From Siculibacillus lacustris (lineage in GTDB: Bacteria; Pseudomonadota; Alphaproteobacteria; Rhizobiales; Ancalomicrobiaceae): a DNA stretch of 59,803 nt. The position numbers and the translations under genes are program-made. Shown here one piece after another: positions 26,658 through 36,346 of the stretch. The stretch spans positions 1 through 59,803 of the forward strand of contig NZ_SJFN01000030.1 of the NCBI RefSeq assembly GCF_004328075.1, in the 5' to 3' direction. The number at the start of each line of letters is the position of its first letter. Within the stretch, counting starts at the first letter, position 1. The notes beneath the pieces are model-generated. The model was given only the letters and a program-made list of their open reading frames with translations, had not been told where the DNA came from and did no database searches.

Positions 26658-28013
26658 ATGTCCACTCTGCAACCGACGGCGGAAACGCGCACGGCGACGG
26701 CCCGGCCCGGCGCCGCGAAGACCAACTTCCGTTGGTGGATCGTGGTGATGTTGTTCCTCGTCACCTCGATCAACTACGCCGATCGGGCGGTTCTGGGGAC
26801 CGCGGCTCCGGCTCTGATCAAAGACCTCCACATCGACAACGTCCAGTTGGGCTTCATCTTTTCCGCCTTCGGATGGGCCTACGTCCTGGCTCAGCTGCCG
26901 GGCGGCTGGTTGCTCGACCGATTCGGCTCGCGGGTCGTCTATGCCCTGGCGATCTTCGTCTGGTCGCTGGTGACGATCATGCAGGGCTTCGTCGGATTCT
27001 TCGCCGGCGCCACCGCGGTCACCCTGCTGTTCGTCCTGCGCTTCGCGGTCGGCGTCGCCGAGGCGCCGTCCTTCCCCGGCAACAGCCGGGTCGTCGCCGC
27101 CTGGTTCCCGCGCCAGGAGCGCGCCACCGCGGCGGCGATCTTCAATTCCGCCCAATATTTCGCGACGGTGATCTTCGCGCCGATCATGGGCTACATCACC
27201 CAGACCTTCGGCTGGCCCTGGGCCTTCGGTTTCATGGGCGGCCTCGGCATCATCGTGTCGGCGATCTGGCTCAAGGTGGTGCATGCGCCGGCGGTGCATC
27301 CGGCGGTGAACGACGCCGAGCGCGCCCACATCGTCGAAGGCGGCGGTCTGGTCAACATGGACAGCCCCACCGCCGGCAAGTCGGAAGGCGCCAAGTGGGA
27401 CTACATCCGCCAGATGTTCGCCTCGCGCATGATGGTCGGCATCTTCATCGGCCAGTTCTGCATCAACGCCCTGACCTATTTCTTCATCTCGTGGTTCCCG
27501 ATCTATCTGGTCAAGGAACGCGGCCTGTCGATCCTCAACGCCGGCATCACCGCGGCGATCCCCGCGATCTGCGGCTTCGTCGGCGGCCTGCTCGGCGGCG
27601 TCCTGTCCGATTGGATGCTGCGCCGCGGCTTCTCGCTGTCGACCGCCCGCAAGACTCCGATCGTCGGCGGCATGCTCCTGTCGATGGCGATGGTGTTCTG
27701 CAACTACACCGACAGCGTGCCGCTCGTCGTGTTCTTCATGGCGCTCGCCTTCTTCGGCAAGGGCATCGGCGCGCTCGGTTGGGCGGTGATGTCCGACTGC
27801 GCGCCCAAGGAGATCACCGGCCTCGCCGGCGGCGTGTTCAACATGTGCGGCAACATCTCGACGATCACCACGCCGATCATCATCGGCTACATCGTCCACA
27901 TCACCGGCTCGTTCAACGGCGCCCTGGTGTTCGTCGCCGCCAACGGTCTGGTCGCGGCGGTGAGCTATCTCGTCGTGGTCGGCGAGATCAAGCGCATGGA
28001 ACTGAAGAAGTGA
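26658..28013 (+). CDS. gudP: MFS glucarate/galactarate:H+ symporter
   Basis: This 451-residue, 12-helix major facilitator of the anion:cation symporter family is strongly similar along its length to E. coli GudP. Shared stretches include GGWLLDRFGSR, AEAPSFPGNSR, VAAWFPRQER, FNSAQYFATVIFAPIMG and ALAFFGKGIGALGWAVM. It imports D-glucarate, galactarate or a related aldarate with protons. ATG 26658 follows GAGGGAG. Two LacI-type operators precede it, and gudD downstream carries the same operator, so it is the uptake step of this catabolic regulon. A hairpin separates it from the UxuA-like gene. Confidence 0.92.
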   Translation: MSTLQPTAETRTATARPGAAKTNFRWWIVVMLFLVTSINYADRAVLGTAAPALIKDLHIDNVQLGFIFSAFGWAYVLAQLPGGWLLDRFGSRVVYALAIFVWSLVTIMQGFVGFFAGATAVTLLFVLRFAVGVAEAPSFPGNSRVVAAWFPRQERATAAAIFNSAQYFATVIFAPIMGYITQTFGWPWAFGFMGGLGIIVSAIWLKVVHAPAVHPAVNDAERAHIVEGGGLVNMDSPTAGKSEGAKWDYIRQMFASRMMVGIFIGQFCINALTYFFISWFPIYLVKERGLSILNAGITAAIPAICGFVGGLLGGVLSDWMLRRGFSLSTARKTPIVGGMLLSMAMVFCNYTDSVPLVVFFMALAFFGKGIGALGWAVMSDCAPKEITGLAGGVFNMCGNISTITTPIIIGYIVHITGSFNGALVFVAANGLVAAVSYLVVVGEIKRMELKK

Positions 28014-28019
28014 GCGTTC

Positions 28020-28046
28020 GGGCGGGGCTCGCGTCGAGCCCCGCCC
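28020..28046 (+). terminator. Strong hairpin between gudP and the UxuA-like gene
   Basis: GGGCGGGGCTCG (28020-28031) and CGAGCCCCGCCC (28035-28046) form a perfect 12-bp stem with a 3-nt loop, immediately after the gudP stop. The next gene starts 47 bp later in the same direction with no operator of its own, so this is more likely an intercistronic stabiliser or partial terminator than a full stop. Confidence 0.6.
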
Positions 28047-28092
28047 TCCGCCGCCCCCGGCCTTCCGCGGTCCGAACTCGAGAGATCCCTTC

Positions 28093-29169
28093 ATGTACAT
28101 CGGCGAGCAGCTCATCAATCCGACCGACGACCGCCTGCGGCTGTCCGCGCAGCTCGGCTGCAAGGGCATCGTCATCGATAGTCGCCCGAACCGCGACATC
28201 TGCAACGACGACGGCACCTGGGACACGGCGCGGATCGTCGCGCTGCGCGAGCGCATCGAAGGCTTCGGCATGAAGCTCGAGGGCCTCGCCCTCGACGTCG
28301 GCTCGATCCTGCTCGACAGCTTGCGCGATCGCCCCAAGGCGGAAGCCGCGGCCGATCGGCTGCGCCAGAACATCCGTGCCGCCGGGCAAGCCGGCGTGCC
28401 GATGCTCAAATACACCGTGGCGATGGTCGGCATCACCCGCACCGGGGTGGTCGACGGACGCGGCGGCATGAAGTGCTCGACCTTCAAGGCCGAGGAATAT
28501 GCCCCCGACAGCGACGCCCGCTTCTCCTATTGGGGCACCGTGCTGCCGGAGGACGGCATCGGCGGCAGCCATTCGCCGGTCGCGGCGATGAAGACGCCGG
28601 AAGCCGGCGGCCAGGTGATGGCGGCGGAAGTCGGCGGCATCTCGGAGGCCGAAGGCTGGACGGCGATCGAATACGTCGTCGGCTCGTTGCTGCCGACCGC
28701 CACCGAATACGGGGTCCGGCTCGCCTGCCACCCGCACGACCCGGCCTATCCGCCGGGCGGCCTCAACGGCGTCCACCACGTCCTCGGCTCGCTCGACGGG
28801 CTGCGCCGCTTCGTCGCTCTGGCGCCGGACAATCCGTTCCACGGCTTCAACTTCTGCCAGGGCACGATCGCCGAGATGTCGCGCGATCCGACGGCTTGCG
28901 TGCTCGAGGCGATCCGCGAATTCGGCCCGCAGAAGCGGATCTACATGGTCCACTTCCGCAACATTTCGGGCGGCTATCTCGACTTCCGCGAGGCGATGCC
29001 CGACGACGGATCGGTCGACATGGCCGCCTGCATCCGCGCCTATCGCGAGGTCGGTTACGACGGCGTGCTGTGCCCGGACCACGTGCCGCTGTCCGACGTC
29101 GATCCCGGGCGCGAGCGCTTCTTCGCCTTCTGCCTCGGCTATACCCGCGGCCTGCTGCAGACCGCCTGA
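28093..29169 (+). CDS. UxuA-like (mannonate dehydratase family) TIM-barrel enzyme
   Basis: A 358-residue protein. The C-terminal half has the UxuA pattern: ACHPHDP, GFNFCQGTI, VHFRNISGGYLDFREA and DGSVDMAACIRAYREVGYDGVLCPDH, containing the Cys, His and acidic residues that bind Mn2+ in mannonate dehydratase. UxuA dehydrates D-mannonate to 2-keto-3-deoxygluconate in hexuronate breakdown. This member is shorter than the E. coli enzyme (about 394) and lies in an aldarate regulon beside gudP, so a different sugar-acid substrate is possible. The TIM-barrel start MYIGEQLINPTDDRL is not that of E. coli UxuA. Confidence 0.75.
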   Translation: MYIGEQLINPTDDRLRLSAQLGCKGIVIDSRPNRDICNDDGTWDTARIVALRERIEGFGMKLEGLALDVGSILLDSLRDRPKAEAAADRLRQNIRAAGQAGVPMLKYTVAMVGITRTGVVDGRGGMKCSTFKAEEYAPDSDARFSYWGTVLPEDGIGGSHSPVAAMKTPEAGGQVMAAEVGGISEAEGWTAIEYVVGSLLPTATEYGVRLACHPHDPAYPPGGLNGVHHVLGSLDGLRRFVALAPDNPFHGFNFCQGTIAEMSRDPTACVLEAIREFGPQKRIYMVHFRNISGGYLDFREAMPDDGSVDMAACIRAYREVGYDGVLCPDHVPLSDVDPGRERFFAFCLGYTRGLLQTA

Positions 29170-29198
29170 CGACCGCAGATCGCCTGACGACGCCTTCG

Positions 29199-29219
29199 GG
29201 CCGCCCCTCGCGGGCGGCC
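29199..29219. terminator. Hairpin between the convergent UxuA-like and LacI-type genes
   Basis: GGCCGCCC (29199-29206) and GGGCGGCC (29212-29219) form an 8-bp stem with loop CTCGC in the 56-bp gap between two converging genes. There is a TTCG run on one side but no long T-tract. Confidence 0.55.
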
Positions 29220-29225
29220 TTCGCG

Positions 29226-30404
29226 TCAGGTGGTGGCGCGTTCGACGATCTCGAAGCCGACGTCGATGACGCGCTCGGCCACGGTGCCGCCGCCGAGCCG
29301 GGTGAGCAGGGCTTCGGCGGCGAGGCGGCCGACCGCGAAACGGTCGACGAACACCGACGACAGGGGCGGCGACGTGTTGGCGGCGTAGTCGAGATCGCCG
29401 AAGCCGATCACCGCGACTTGCGACGGCACCGCCAATCCGCGGGCCTGGGCCTCCAGGACGACGCCGTGGGCGAGCGCGTCGGAACTGGTGAAGATCGCCC
29501 CGCCGAGCGGGAAGCCGCCGTCGAGCAGTTGCGCCAGCCCCGCCCGGCCCATCTGCAACGTGCTCGGCGACGCCGTGACGACCGGTGCCACCACGTCGGC
29601 GCCGTGGTCGCGCGACGTCGCGGCGAAGGCATTGCAGCGCAGCATGGCGCGCTCGTCGCCGGCGCTGATCGCCGCGACCCGGCGGTAGCCCTTGGCGTGG
29701 AAATAGTCGGCGACCCGCACCCCGACCGCGGTGTGGGAGAAGCCCACCGCCATGTCGAGCGGCTTGCGCGACAGATCCCAGGTCTCGACGATCGGAATCT
29801 TGGCGGCGCGCAGTTGCTTGCGGCTCTGCGGCGAATGGCTGGTGCCGGTCAGGTAGAGCGCTTCCGGGCGGCGGCTGAGGATGGCGAGAATCAGCTCCTC
29901 CTCGCGCACCGTCTCGGGATAGCCGGAGAGCCCGAGCAGGACCTGATAGCCTTCGGCGGCCAGCCGGTCGGTGAGGTACTGGACCGAGGCCGAGAACATC
30001 ACGTGGGCGACGGTCGGGACGATCGCCGCGACCAGCCGGGTGCGGCTCGAGGCGAGGCCGCCGGCCAAGAGGTCGGGCACGTAGCCGAGCCGGGCGATCG
30101 CCTCGCGCACCGCCTTCTGCACTTCGGCCGATACGCTGTCGGGCTGATTGATCACCCGCGACACGGTCATCGACGAGACCCCGGCCAATTTAGCGACGTC
30201 GCCGAGGGTGACGCGACCGCTCGACGGGCGTGCGCCACGGCGGCCGGCGCGCCGACGCGAGGGGGCGCCGGCTTCGGCGGGCGGGGTGCGGGGCGGGGCG
30301 GGCGGCGTCGAAGGCAAGGTCGGGTTCCGATGCGCGGGGACGAAGATCACGACGGTGCGGGGGGCGGTCGTGGCGATGCGTGCGCCCGCTCGCCGGCGAC
30401 GCAC
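29226..30404 (-). CDS. LacI-family repressor of the sugar-acid regulon (GntR-like)
   Basis: The helix-turn-helix is VTLGDVAKLAGVSSMTVSRV, followed by the hinge VREAIARLGYVPDLLAGGLAS and a periplasmic-binding-protein-like sugar domain (FTSSDALAHGVVLEAQARGL, then VIGFGDLDYA). The sequence resembles the gluconate repressor GntR more than LacI itself. The open frame starts at GTG 30404, giving an unusual 60-residue Arg/Pro-rich extension; a GTG at 30350 is an alternative and the true start may be later. Three matching palindromes (26546, 26570, 30597) lie upstream of gudP and gudD, the last within about 200 bp of this gene's own start, so autoregulation is likely. Confidence 0.88.
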   Translation of the reverse strand: MRRRRAGARIATTAPRTVVIFVPAHRNPTLPSTPPAPPRTPPAEAGAPSRRRAGRRGARPSSGRVTLGDVAKLAGVSSMTVSRVINQPDSVSAEVQKAVREAIARLGYVPDLLAGGLASSRTRLVAAIVPTVAHVMFSASVQYLTDRLAAEGYQVLLGLSGYPETVREEELILAILSRRPEALYLTGTSHSPQSRKQLRAAKIPIVETWDLSRKPLDMAVGFSHTAVGVRVADYFHAKGYRRVAAISAGDERAMLRCNAFAATSRDHGADVVAPVVTASPSTLQMGRAGLAQLLDGGFPLGGAIFTSSDALAHGVVLEAQARGLAVPSQVAVIGFGDLDYAANTSPPLSSVFVDRFAVGRLAAEALLTRLGGGTVAERVIDVGFEIVERATT

Positions 30405-30596
30405 GATCGTCGCCGACAGTAGCGCGAACGCGGCGCGATCGGTACCCGGCTTCGCGGTCGCAGGACCGCTCTGCGTCGGGCGGGCGGGGAGCCGGTGCGC
30501 TCCCGCGTCCCGGCGCGCCGGGGCGGTTTCGGCGACGACGGCGGCGGCTTCGAGCCCCGTCTACGTGGTGATCCGATGGCGCTCTGCGATGATTCA

Positions 30597-30610
30597 TGTT
30601 AGCGCTAACA
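30597..30610. promoter_or_regulatory. LacI/GntR-type operator upstream of gudD
   Basis: TGTTAGCGCTAACA, identical to the palindrome at 26546-26559. It lies in the 362-bp gap between the divergent repressor and gudD genes, which otherwise contains no recognisable gene. Centre to gudD ATG is about 163 bp, so the gudD transcript has a fairly long leader or a closer promoter exists. Confidence 0.8.
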
Positions 30611-30766
30611 AACGGCGGGCGATCCGTTCCCGCGCCCTCGCGAGAGGGCAGGGGGCCGCGTTCGACTGCGCCGAGCGCGTCTGCCGCGCTCGCGCCGCCA
30701 GCGCCCGCCCGATCGACCCCGCCCCTGCCGTCCATCACGCCGTCCAGGAAAATCCGGAGTTCTGCG

Positions 30767-32119
30767 ATGTCCCTTGCTTCCGCCGTCACCGCCGCGTCCT
30801 GCCCCAAGATCACCGCGATGCGGGTCGTGCCCGTCGCCGGTCACGACGACATGCTGCTCAACCTGTCCGGCGCCCACGCCCCGTTCTTCACCCGCAACAT
30901 CGTGATCCTCACCGATCAGACCGGGCGCACCGGGGTCGGCGAAGTGCCCGGCGGCGAGAAGATCCGCCAGACCCTCGAGGACGCGCGCGAACTGGTGATC
31001 GGCCGTTCCATCGGTGCCTGGAACGCCATCCTCAACGACGCCCGCCGGCAGTTCGCCGATCGCGATTCGGGCGGCCGCGGTCTGCAGACCTTCGATCTGC
31101 GCATCGCCATCCACGCGGTGACGGCGATCGAAGCGGCGCTGCTCGATCTGGTCGGCCAGTTCCTCGACGTGCCGGTGGCGGCCCTGCTCGGCGAAGGCCA
31201 GCAACGCAGCCGGGTCGAGGTGCTCGGCTATCTGTTCTACGTCGGCGATCGCACCAAGACCGATCTGCCCTATCGCTCCGAGCCCGACGCCAAGGTCGAC
31301 TGGTTCCGCCTGCGCCACGACGAGGCGCTGACGCCGGAGCAGATCGTCCGGCTCGCCGAGGCGACCCACGACCATTACGGCTTCCAGGACTTCAAGCTGA
31401 AGGGCGGCGTGCTCTCCGGCGATGCCGAGATCGAGGCGGTGACGGCGCTGCACGAGCGCTTCCCCCAGGCGCGCATCACCCTCGACCCGAACGGCGCGTG
31501 GTCGCTCGCCGAGGCGATCCGGCTGTGCAAGGGCAAGGGCGACGTCCTGGCCTATGCCGAAGATCCCTGCGGCGCCGAGGGCGGCTTCTCGGGCCGCGAG
31601 GTGATGGCCGAGTTCCGGCGCGCCACCGGCCTGCCGACCGCCACCAACATGATCGCCACCGACTGGCGCCAGATGGGCCATTCGGTGATGTTGCAGTCGG
31701 TGTCGATCCCGCTCGCCGATCCGCATTTCTGGACCATGGCCGGTTCGGTCCGGGTCGCCCAGATGTGCGCCGAATGGGGCCTGACCTGGGGCTCGCATTC
31801 CAACAATCACTTCGACATTTCGCTCGCCATGTTCACCCACGTCGCCGCCGCGGCGCCGGGCAAGATCACGGCGATCGACACCCATTGGATCTGGCAGGAC
31901 GGCCAGCGGCTGACCCGTGAGCCGTTCCGGATCGAGGGCGGCCTGCTGACCGTGCCCGAGCGGCCCGGTCTCGGCGTGGAGATCGACCTCGACCAGCTCG
32001 AGGCGGCGCATCAACTCTACCTCCGCCACGGTCTCGGCGCCCGCGACGACGCCATGGCGATGCAGTACCTGATCCCCGGCTGGACCTTCGACAACAAGCG
32101 CCCCTGCCTGGTGCGCTGA
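30767..32119 (+). CDS. gudD: D-glucarate dehydratase
   Basis: A 450-residue enolase-superfamily dehydratase that matches E. coli GudD almost throughout. Shared stretches include [48 protein letters not shown] (the catalytic KxK lysines), ITLDPNGAW (metal-binding Asp), YAEDPCGAE and [18 protein letters not shown] (catalytic His). It converts D-glucarate (and L-idarate) to 5-keto-4-deoxyglucarate using Mg2+. The N-terminal start at ATG 30767 is chosen because conserved GudD sequence begins within 20 residues. Preceded by a LacI-type operator shared with gudP. The next enzyme of the path, 5-keto-4-deoxyglucarate aldolase, is not in the window. Confidence 0.95.
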   Translation: MSLASAVTAASCPKITAMRVVPVAGHDDMLLNLSGAHAPFFTRNIVILTDQTGRTGVGEVPGGEKIRQTLEDARELVIGRSIGAWNAILNDARRQFADRDSGGRGLQTFDLRIAIHAVTAIEAALLDLVGQFLDVPVAALLGEGQQRSRVEVLGYLFYVGDRTKTDLPYRSEPDAKVDWFRLRHDEALTPEQIVRLAEATHDHYGFQDFKLKGGVLSGDAEIEAVTALHERFPQARITLDPNGAWSLAEAIRLCKGKGDVLAYAEDPCGAEGGFSGREVMAEFRRATGLPTATNMIATDWRQMGHSVMLQSVSIPLADPHFWTMAGSVRVAQMCAEWGLTWGSHSNNHFDISLAMFTHVAAAAPGKITAIDTHWIWQDGQRLTREPFRIEGGLLTVPERPGLGVEIDLDQLEAAHQLYLRHGLGARDDAMAMQYLIPGWTFDNKRPCLVR

Positions 32120-32255
32120 CCGCAAGCCGCGAGATCCCTCGCCCGTGCGTCGCTCGTCCGCAGTCCTTCGGGATGCGCGCGGGCGACGGGCGGGCTAATC
32201 TCTCCGACGGGACGCGCGACCGGCCGTCGCCGGTGCCGCCCGCGGAGAGCGGACC

Positions 32256-33023
32256 ATGGACTCCTCGGATTCGATTGCGAAGATCGCCCTGGTGACCGGC
32301 GCCGGTCGCGGCATCGGCCGCGCCACGGCGATCGCCCTGGCCGGGGCCGGCTACACCGTGGTGCTCGCCGGACGGCGGCGGGCGGCGCTCGACGAGGTCG
32401 CCGCGACCATCGCCGCGGCCGGTGGGCGGGCTCGAGCCGTGCCGACCGACGTCGGCGATGCGGCGGCGGTCGACGCGCTGTTCGCCGAGATCGCTGCGAC
32501 TCACGGGCGGCTCGATCTGTTGTTCAACAACGCCGGCATGGGCACCGGCAGCGTGCCGATCGACGAGTTGACGGTCGAGCAGTGGAACGCGGTGGTGGCG
32601 GTCAATCTGACCGGCGCCTTCCTGTGTACCCGCGCCGCCTTCGCCCTGATGAAGCGCCAGAGCCCGCGCGGCGGGCGGATCATCAACAACGGCTCGATCT
32701 CGGCCCATGTGCCGCGGCCGAACACCGTGCCCTACACCATGACCAAACACGCGATCACCGGGTTGACCCGATCGATCGCGCTGGACGGGCGGGCCTACGA
32801 CATCGTCTGCGGTCAGATCGACATCGGCAACGCCGCCACCGAGATGACCGAGCCGATGGCCCGCGGCATCGTCCAGCCCAACGGCTCGATGATGGTCGAG
32901 CCGCGGATGGACGTCGAGATCGTCGCCCGCGCCGTGGTCCACATGGCGAGCCTGCCGCTCGAGGCCAACATCCTGTTCATGACGGTGATGGCCTCCGCCA
33001 TGCCCTTCGTCGGGCGCGGCTGA
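32256..33023 (+). CDS. Short-chain dehydrogenase/reductase
   Basis: This 255-residue classical SDR has the NAD(P)-binding TGAGRGIG near residue 14, NNAG near 91, and the catalytic set with Ser in NNGSISAH and Tyr-Lys in YTMTK. A cofactor-selecting Arg-rich loop (GRRRAALDE) suggests NADP(H). It lies 136 bp after gudD in the same direction and may be part of the same sugar-acid transcript, for example reducing a keto-sugar or tartronate-type intermediate. The family is too broad to assign the substrate. Confidence 0.85.
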   Translation: MDSSDSIAKIALVTGAGRGIGRATAIALAGAGYTVVLAGRRRAALDEVAATIAAAGGRARAVPTDVGDAAAVDALFAEIAATHGRLDLLFNNAGMGTGSVPIDELTVEQWNAVVAVNLTGAFLCTRAAFALMKRQSPRGGRIINNGSISAHVPRPNTVPYTMTKHAITGLTRSIALDGRAYDIVCGQIDIGNAATEMTEPMARGIVQPNGSMMVEPRMDVEIVARAVVHMASLPLEANILFMTVMASAMPFVGRG

Positions 33024-33124
33024 CGCGACGCGACGCGGCGCGCCGACAAACGTTCGGGCGACGGAGCGGCCGAGGGCGCTGTGCCCCGGCCGATCCGTCG
33101 CCCGATGTCATCCGCCGTCCGCGA

Positions 33125-33445
33125 TCAGCGGGCGACGACGCCGTCGGGGATCTCCATGTCGAGGAGAGCCGAGGCGAGGCACTTGCCGTGGGCGTCGAGG
33201 GCGAGCGAACGGGTGACGCCGCCGCCGAGGGCTTCCTGCATCACGAAATTCAGTGCCGACAGGCTGGGAATCTCGTAGCGCACCACCGCGCCGTGGACGA
33301 TGCCGGAGAAGTGCTGCTTGACCCGATCGGCGGTGATCCAGGTGCGCAGGGCCTCGTAGGTCTTCGGGTCGTAGGCGACGACCGAGATGTTGGAGATGTC
33401 GCCCTTGTCGCCGGTGCGCGAATGCGCGATGTCGCGGAGTTTCAT
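33125..33445 (-). CDS. AtuA-related C-terminal domain protein
   Basis: A 106-residue protein from ATG 33445, beginning MKLRDIAHSRTGDKGDISNI, the signature of the ferredoxin-like domain found at the C-terminus of AtuA. In most AtuA proteins this domain is fused; here it is a separate gene whose ATG follows the atuA-like stop with one base between (TGA-C-ATG), so the two are translationally coupled and presumably associate. Upstream in-frame codons to 33547 overlap the atuA-like gene and are rejected as the start. Confidence 0.88.
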   Translation of the reverse strand: MKLRDIAHSRTGDKGDISNISVVAYDPKTYEALRTWITADRVKQHFSGIVHGAVVRYEIPSLSALNFVMQEALGGGVTRSLALDAHGKCLASALLDMEIPDGVVAR

Positions 33446-33446
33446 G

Positions 33447-34787
33447 TCACACCTCGATGAGTTCGACCGACGCGACGACCGCGTCGCGGGGCAGCAGAGC
33501 GGAGAGCATGGCGACCACCGGTCGCGCGACCTTCCAGGCCCCGCCACCGCCGGCCGGGCCGTTGGTGTAGAGGGTCTCGACTTCGTTGCCGATGCGCACC
33601 GCTTCGGCCAGCGTGTCGGTGCGGCCGGTGACGCGGATGCGCACCTCGTGCGGGGCGGCGGCGCGCTCGGTGATCACCGGGCCGTGGATCGAATCGACGC
33701 CGATCAGGTCGAACCGCAACTCGGTGGTCTTCACGCCGGTGAGCTTCAGCCGCTCCTCGACGATGCGCAGCGCCAGACGGCCGCGCTCGACCGCGCCGGT
33801 GCCGGCGTAGGACATCTGCCCTTCGCCGATGAACCCGTCCTTGTAACCGACGGAGACCTTGAGGGTATCGGGCCGCGGCCGGCCGGTCGCGGCGGCGACG
33901 CGGACGCGGTCGAAGCCGTCCTCGACCAGGGTGATGGCCGAGAAGTCGGCGATCACGTCGGGGGTCAGATAGGTGGTCGGATCGTGGATCTCGTAGAGGA
34001 TCTGTTCCGAACAGGTCGCCGGGGTCACCCGGCCGCCGGAGCCGGCGACCTTGGTGATCACGAAGGATCCGTCCTCGGCGACGTCGGCGATCGGGAAGCC
34101 GAGACGGGCGAGATCGGCGACGTCCTTGACGCCGGGATCGGCGAAGTAGCCGCCGGTGACCTGACCGGCGCATTCGAGCAGGTGACCGACCGCGGTGCCC
34201 TTGCCGAGGCGGTCCCAATCGTCGAGCGCCCAGCCGAATTCGTGGATCAAGGGCGCCAGGAACAGCGCCGGATCGGCGACGCGGCCGGTGATCACCACGT
34301 CGGCGCCGGCGGCCAGCGCCTCGACGATCGGGGCGACGCCGAGATAGGCGTTGGCCGAGACCACGGCGCCCTTCATCGTCGAGATCGGCGCGCCGGTCTC
34401 GGTGATGGTGACGTCGCGGGCGAGCAGCGCGGCGAGAACGTCGTCGCCGGCGACCGCGGCGATCTTCAGGCCGGTGATGCCGAGGTCACGGGCGACCTCG
34501 GCGATCTTGGCGGCGCCGGCCTGCGGATTGGCGGCGCCCATGTTGGTGATGATCTTGATGCCGCGGGCCTTGGCCTGGGGCAGGACCGCACGCATGCGGG
34601 CCTCGAGCAGGGCGTCGTAACCGGCCGCGGGGTTCACCAGCTTGGCCTGCTGGCCGATGGCGATGGTGCGTTCGGCGAGGCACTCGAAGCAGAGATAGGC
34701 GATGTCACCCTTCTCGACGAGTTCGACCGCGGGTTCGATCCGGTCGCCGGAATAGCCGGCGCCCGATCCGATTCGGATGGTCTTCAT
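33447..34787 (-). CDS. AtuA family protein (DUF1446)
   Basis: This 446-residue protein has the DUF1446 start RIGSGAGYSGDRIEPAVELV, with internal TNMGAANPQ, VITGRVADPALFLAP and CSEQILYEIHDP. AtuA is needed for growth on acyclic terpenes in Pseudomonas, but its reaction is unclear, and many relatives sit in carboxylic-acid loci. Here it is downstream of a CitMHS transporter and coupled to the small AtuA-C protein, with a divergent LysR regulator. The context points to breakdown of an imported di- or tricarboxylate rather than a terpene. The ribosome site AAGGAA is seven bases before ATG 34787. Confidence 0.88.
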   Translation of the reverse strand: MKTIRIGSGAGYSGDRIEPAVELVEKGDIAYLCFECLAERTIAIGQQAKLVNPAAGYDALLEARMRAVLPQAKARGIKIITNMGAANPQAGAAKIAEVARDLGITGLKIAAVAGDDVLAALLARDVTITETGAPISTMKGAVVSANAYLGVAPIVEALAAGADVVITGRVADPALFLAPLIHEFGWALDDWDRLGKGTAVGHLLECAGQVTGGYFADPGVKDVADLARLGFPIADVAEDGSFVITKVAGSGGRVTPATCSEQILYEIHDPTTYLTPDVIADFSAITLVEDGFDRVRVAAATGRPRPDTLKVSVGYKDGFIGEGQMSYAGTGAVERGRLALRIVEERLKLTGVKTTELRFDLIGVDSIHGPVITERAAAPHEVRIRVTGRTDTLAEAVRIGNEVETLYTNGPAGGGGAWKVARPVVAMLSALLPRDAVVASVELIEV

Positions 34788-34815
34788 GGGGATGTTCCTT
34801 CGATGGCGCTTCGGG

Positions 34816-36111
34816 TCACAGCGGGATGACGCCGGAGGCGACCGCGGCCAGGGTCATGACGACCGAAGACGCGAAGAGGTATTTGAAGGCGAACCTCTGG
34901 TGGTCGCGCAGTTCGATCTGCGACAGGCCGACGACCAGGAAGGTGGCGGGGGTCAGGGGACTGACCGGGAAACCGGTGGTCATCTGGCCGAGCACGGCGG
35001 CCTGACCCATCGCCAGATGGGGGACGCCGAAGGTGTGGCCGACTTCGGCCAGGACCGGCAGGACGCCGAAATAGAAGCTGTCGGGATCGAACAGCATCGA
35101 CAGCGGCATCGACACGAGGCCGAGGGCGAAGGGCAGGTGCTGGCCCATCTCCGGCGGGACGAAGGCGACCGCGGCGGTGGCCAGCGCCTTGAGCATGCCG
35201 GTCCCCGACATGATGCCGGTGAAGCAGCCGGCGGCGAGCAGGATCGAGGCCATCATCAGCGCCGCCTTGGCATGGGCGTCGATGCGCTTCTTCTGGTCGT
35301 TGACGACCGGGTAGTTGAGCATCAGGGCGAAGACGGTGCCGAGCATGAACATCACGACCGGATCGACCCAACCGCCGATCATCACCGCCATGATGACGAT
35401 GGTCAGCGCCAGATTGGGCAGGAACAGGTGGGGCCGGCGCAGTTCCATCTCCGCCGGGGCGAGCTTGCGCTCGAGGGCCGGGGCATCCTTCAGATCGGCG
35501 AGGCCGAGGCGCTTCTCTTCGCGCTTGCCGAGCCACCAGGCGACGCCGAAGGCGAAGACCCAGCCGGTGAGCTGCGCCGGGATCAGCGGATTGAAGATGT
35601 CGGTGGTCGAGACGTGCAGGGCGGCGGCTGCGCGGATCACCGGGCCGGTCCAGGGCAGGAAGTTGACGCCGGCGGCCATCGAGGCGCACAGCGCCAGGAT
35701 GCGGCGGTCCATGCCGAGGCGGTCGAACAGCGGCAGCATCGCCGGGATGGTGACCAGGAAGGTCACGGCGCCCGAGCCGTCGAGATGGATCAGGCCGGCG
35801 AGCAGCACGGTGCCGCAGGTGATGCGGGCGGGCTTGAGGCCGACGCGCTTCAGGATGGCGTTGATGATCGGGTCGAGCATCCCGGCGTCGGTCATGATGC
35901 CGAAGAACAGGATGGCGAAGACGAACATGCCGGCGGTCGGGGCGATCGCCGAAATGCCCTTGATGATGAAGGCGGCGGTGCCGAGGCCGAAGCCACCGAG
36001 CAGAGCCCCGACGATCGGAATGAGGATCAGCGCGACGAGCGGCGAGATCCAGTTGCGCAGGATGGCGATCAACATCGTGATGATCACCAGGAGACCGAGT
36101 ATCGCGAGCAT
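34816..36111 (-). CDS. CitMHS-family carboxylate transporter
   Basis: A 431-residue, about 12-helix inner-membrane protein from ATG 36111, which has GGGAGG ten bases upstream; codons further upstream to 36174 lack a ribosome site. Typical CitMHS motifs are present: [46 protein letters not shown] and [15 protein letters not shown]. The family imports citrate as metal complexes with protons, and relatives carry other carboxylates. It is 28 bp before the AtuA-like gene and divergent from a LysR gene, forming a three-gene uptake and catabolism unit. Confidence 0.92.
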   Translation of the reverse strand: MLAILGLLVIITMLIAILRNWISPLVALILIPIVGALLGGFGLGTAAFIIKGISAIAPTAGMFVFAILFFGIMTDAGMLDPIINAILKRVGLKPARITCGTVLLAGLIHLDGSGAVTFLVTIPAMLPLFDRLGMDRRILALCASMAAGVNFLPWTGPVIRAAAALHVSTTDIFNPLIPAQLTGWVFAFGVAWWLGKREEKRLGLADLKDAPALERKLAPAEMELRRPHLFLPNLALTIVIMAVMIGGWVDPVVMFMLGTVFALMLNYPVVNDQKKRIDAHAKAALMMASILLAAGCFTGIMSGTGMLKALATAAVAFVPPEMGQHLPFALGLVSMPLSMLFDPDSFYFGVLPVLAEVGHTFGVPHLAMGQAAVLGQMTTGFPVSPLTPATFLVVGLSQIELRDHQRFAFKYLFASSVVMTLAAVASGVIPL

Positions 36112-36346
36112 TCGACGGACCTCCCTGTCGGTCGTTTTCATTGGCGTTCGGCAGGGACGATCGTCTTCTTTCACTCATGCGTCAAAGACATTTGAATGAT
36201 ATGTTGATAACTCAAACGCATATATAGGATCGTACCGGCGTAGAAGTGCTTATGAATTGGGCGATCTGCGGCACCTCGAGGGGATTGGCGGCCGATCCGC
36301 CTGAGTTTGATTGCTGGTTCGTCTCAAATCGTCTATTTCATGCATC

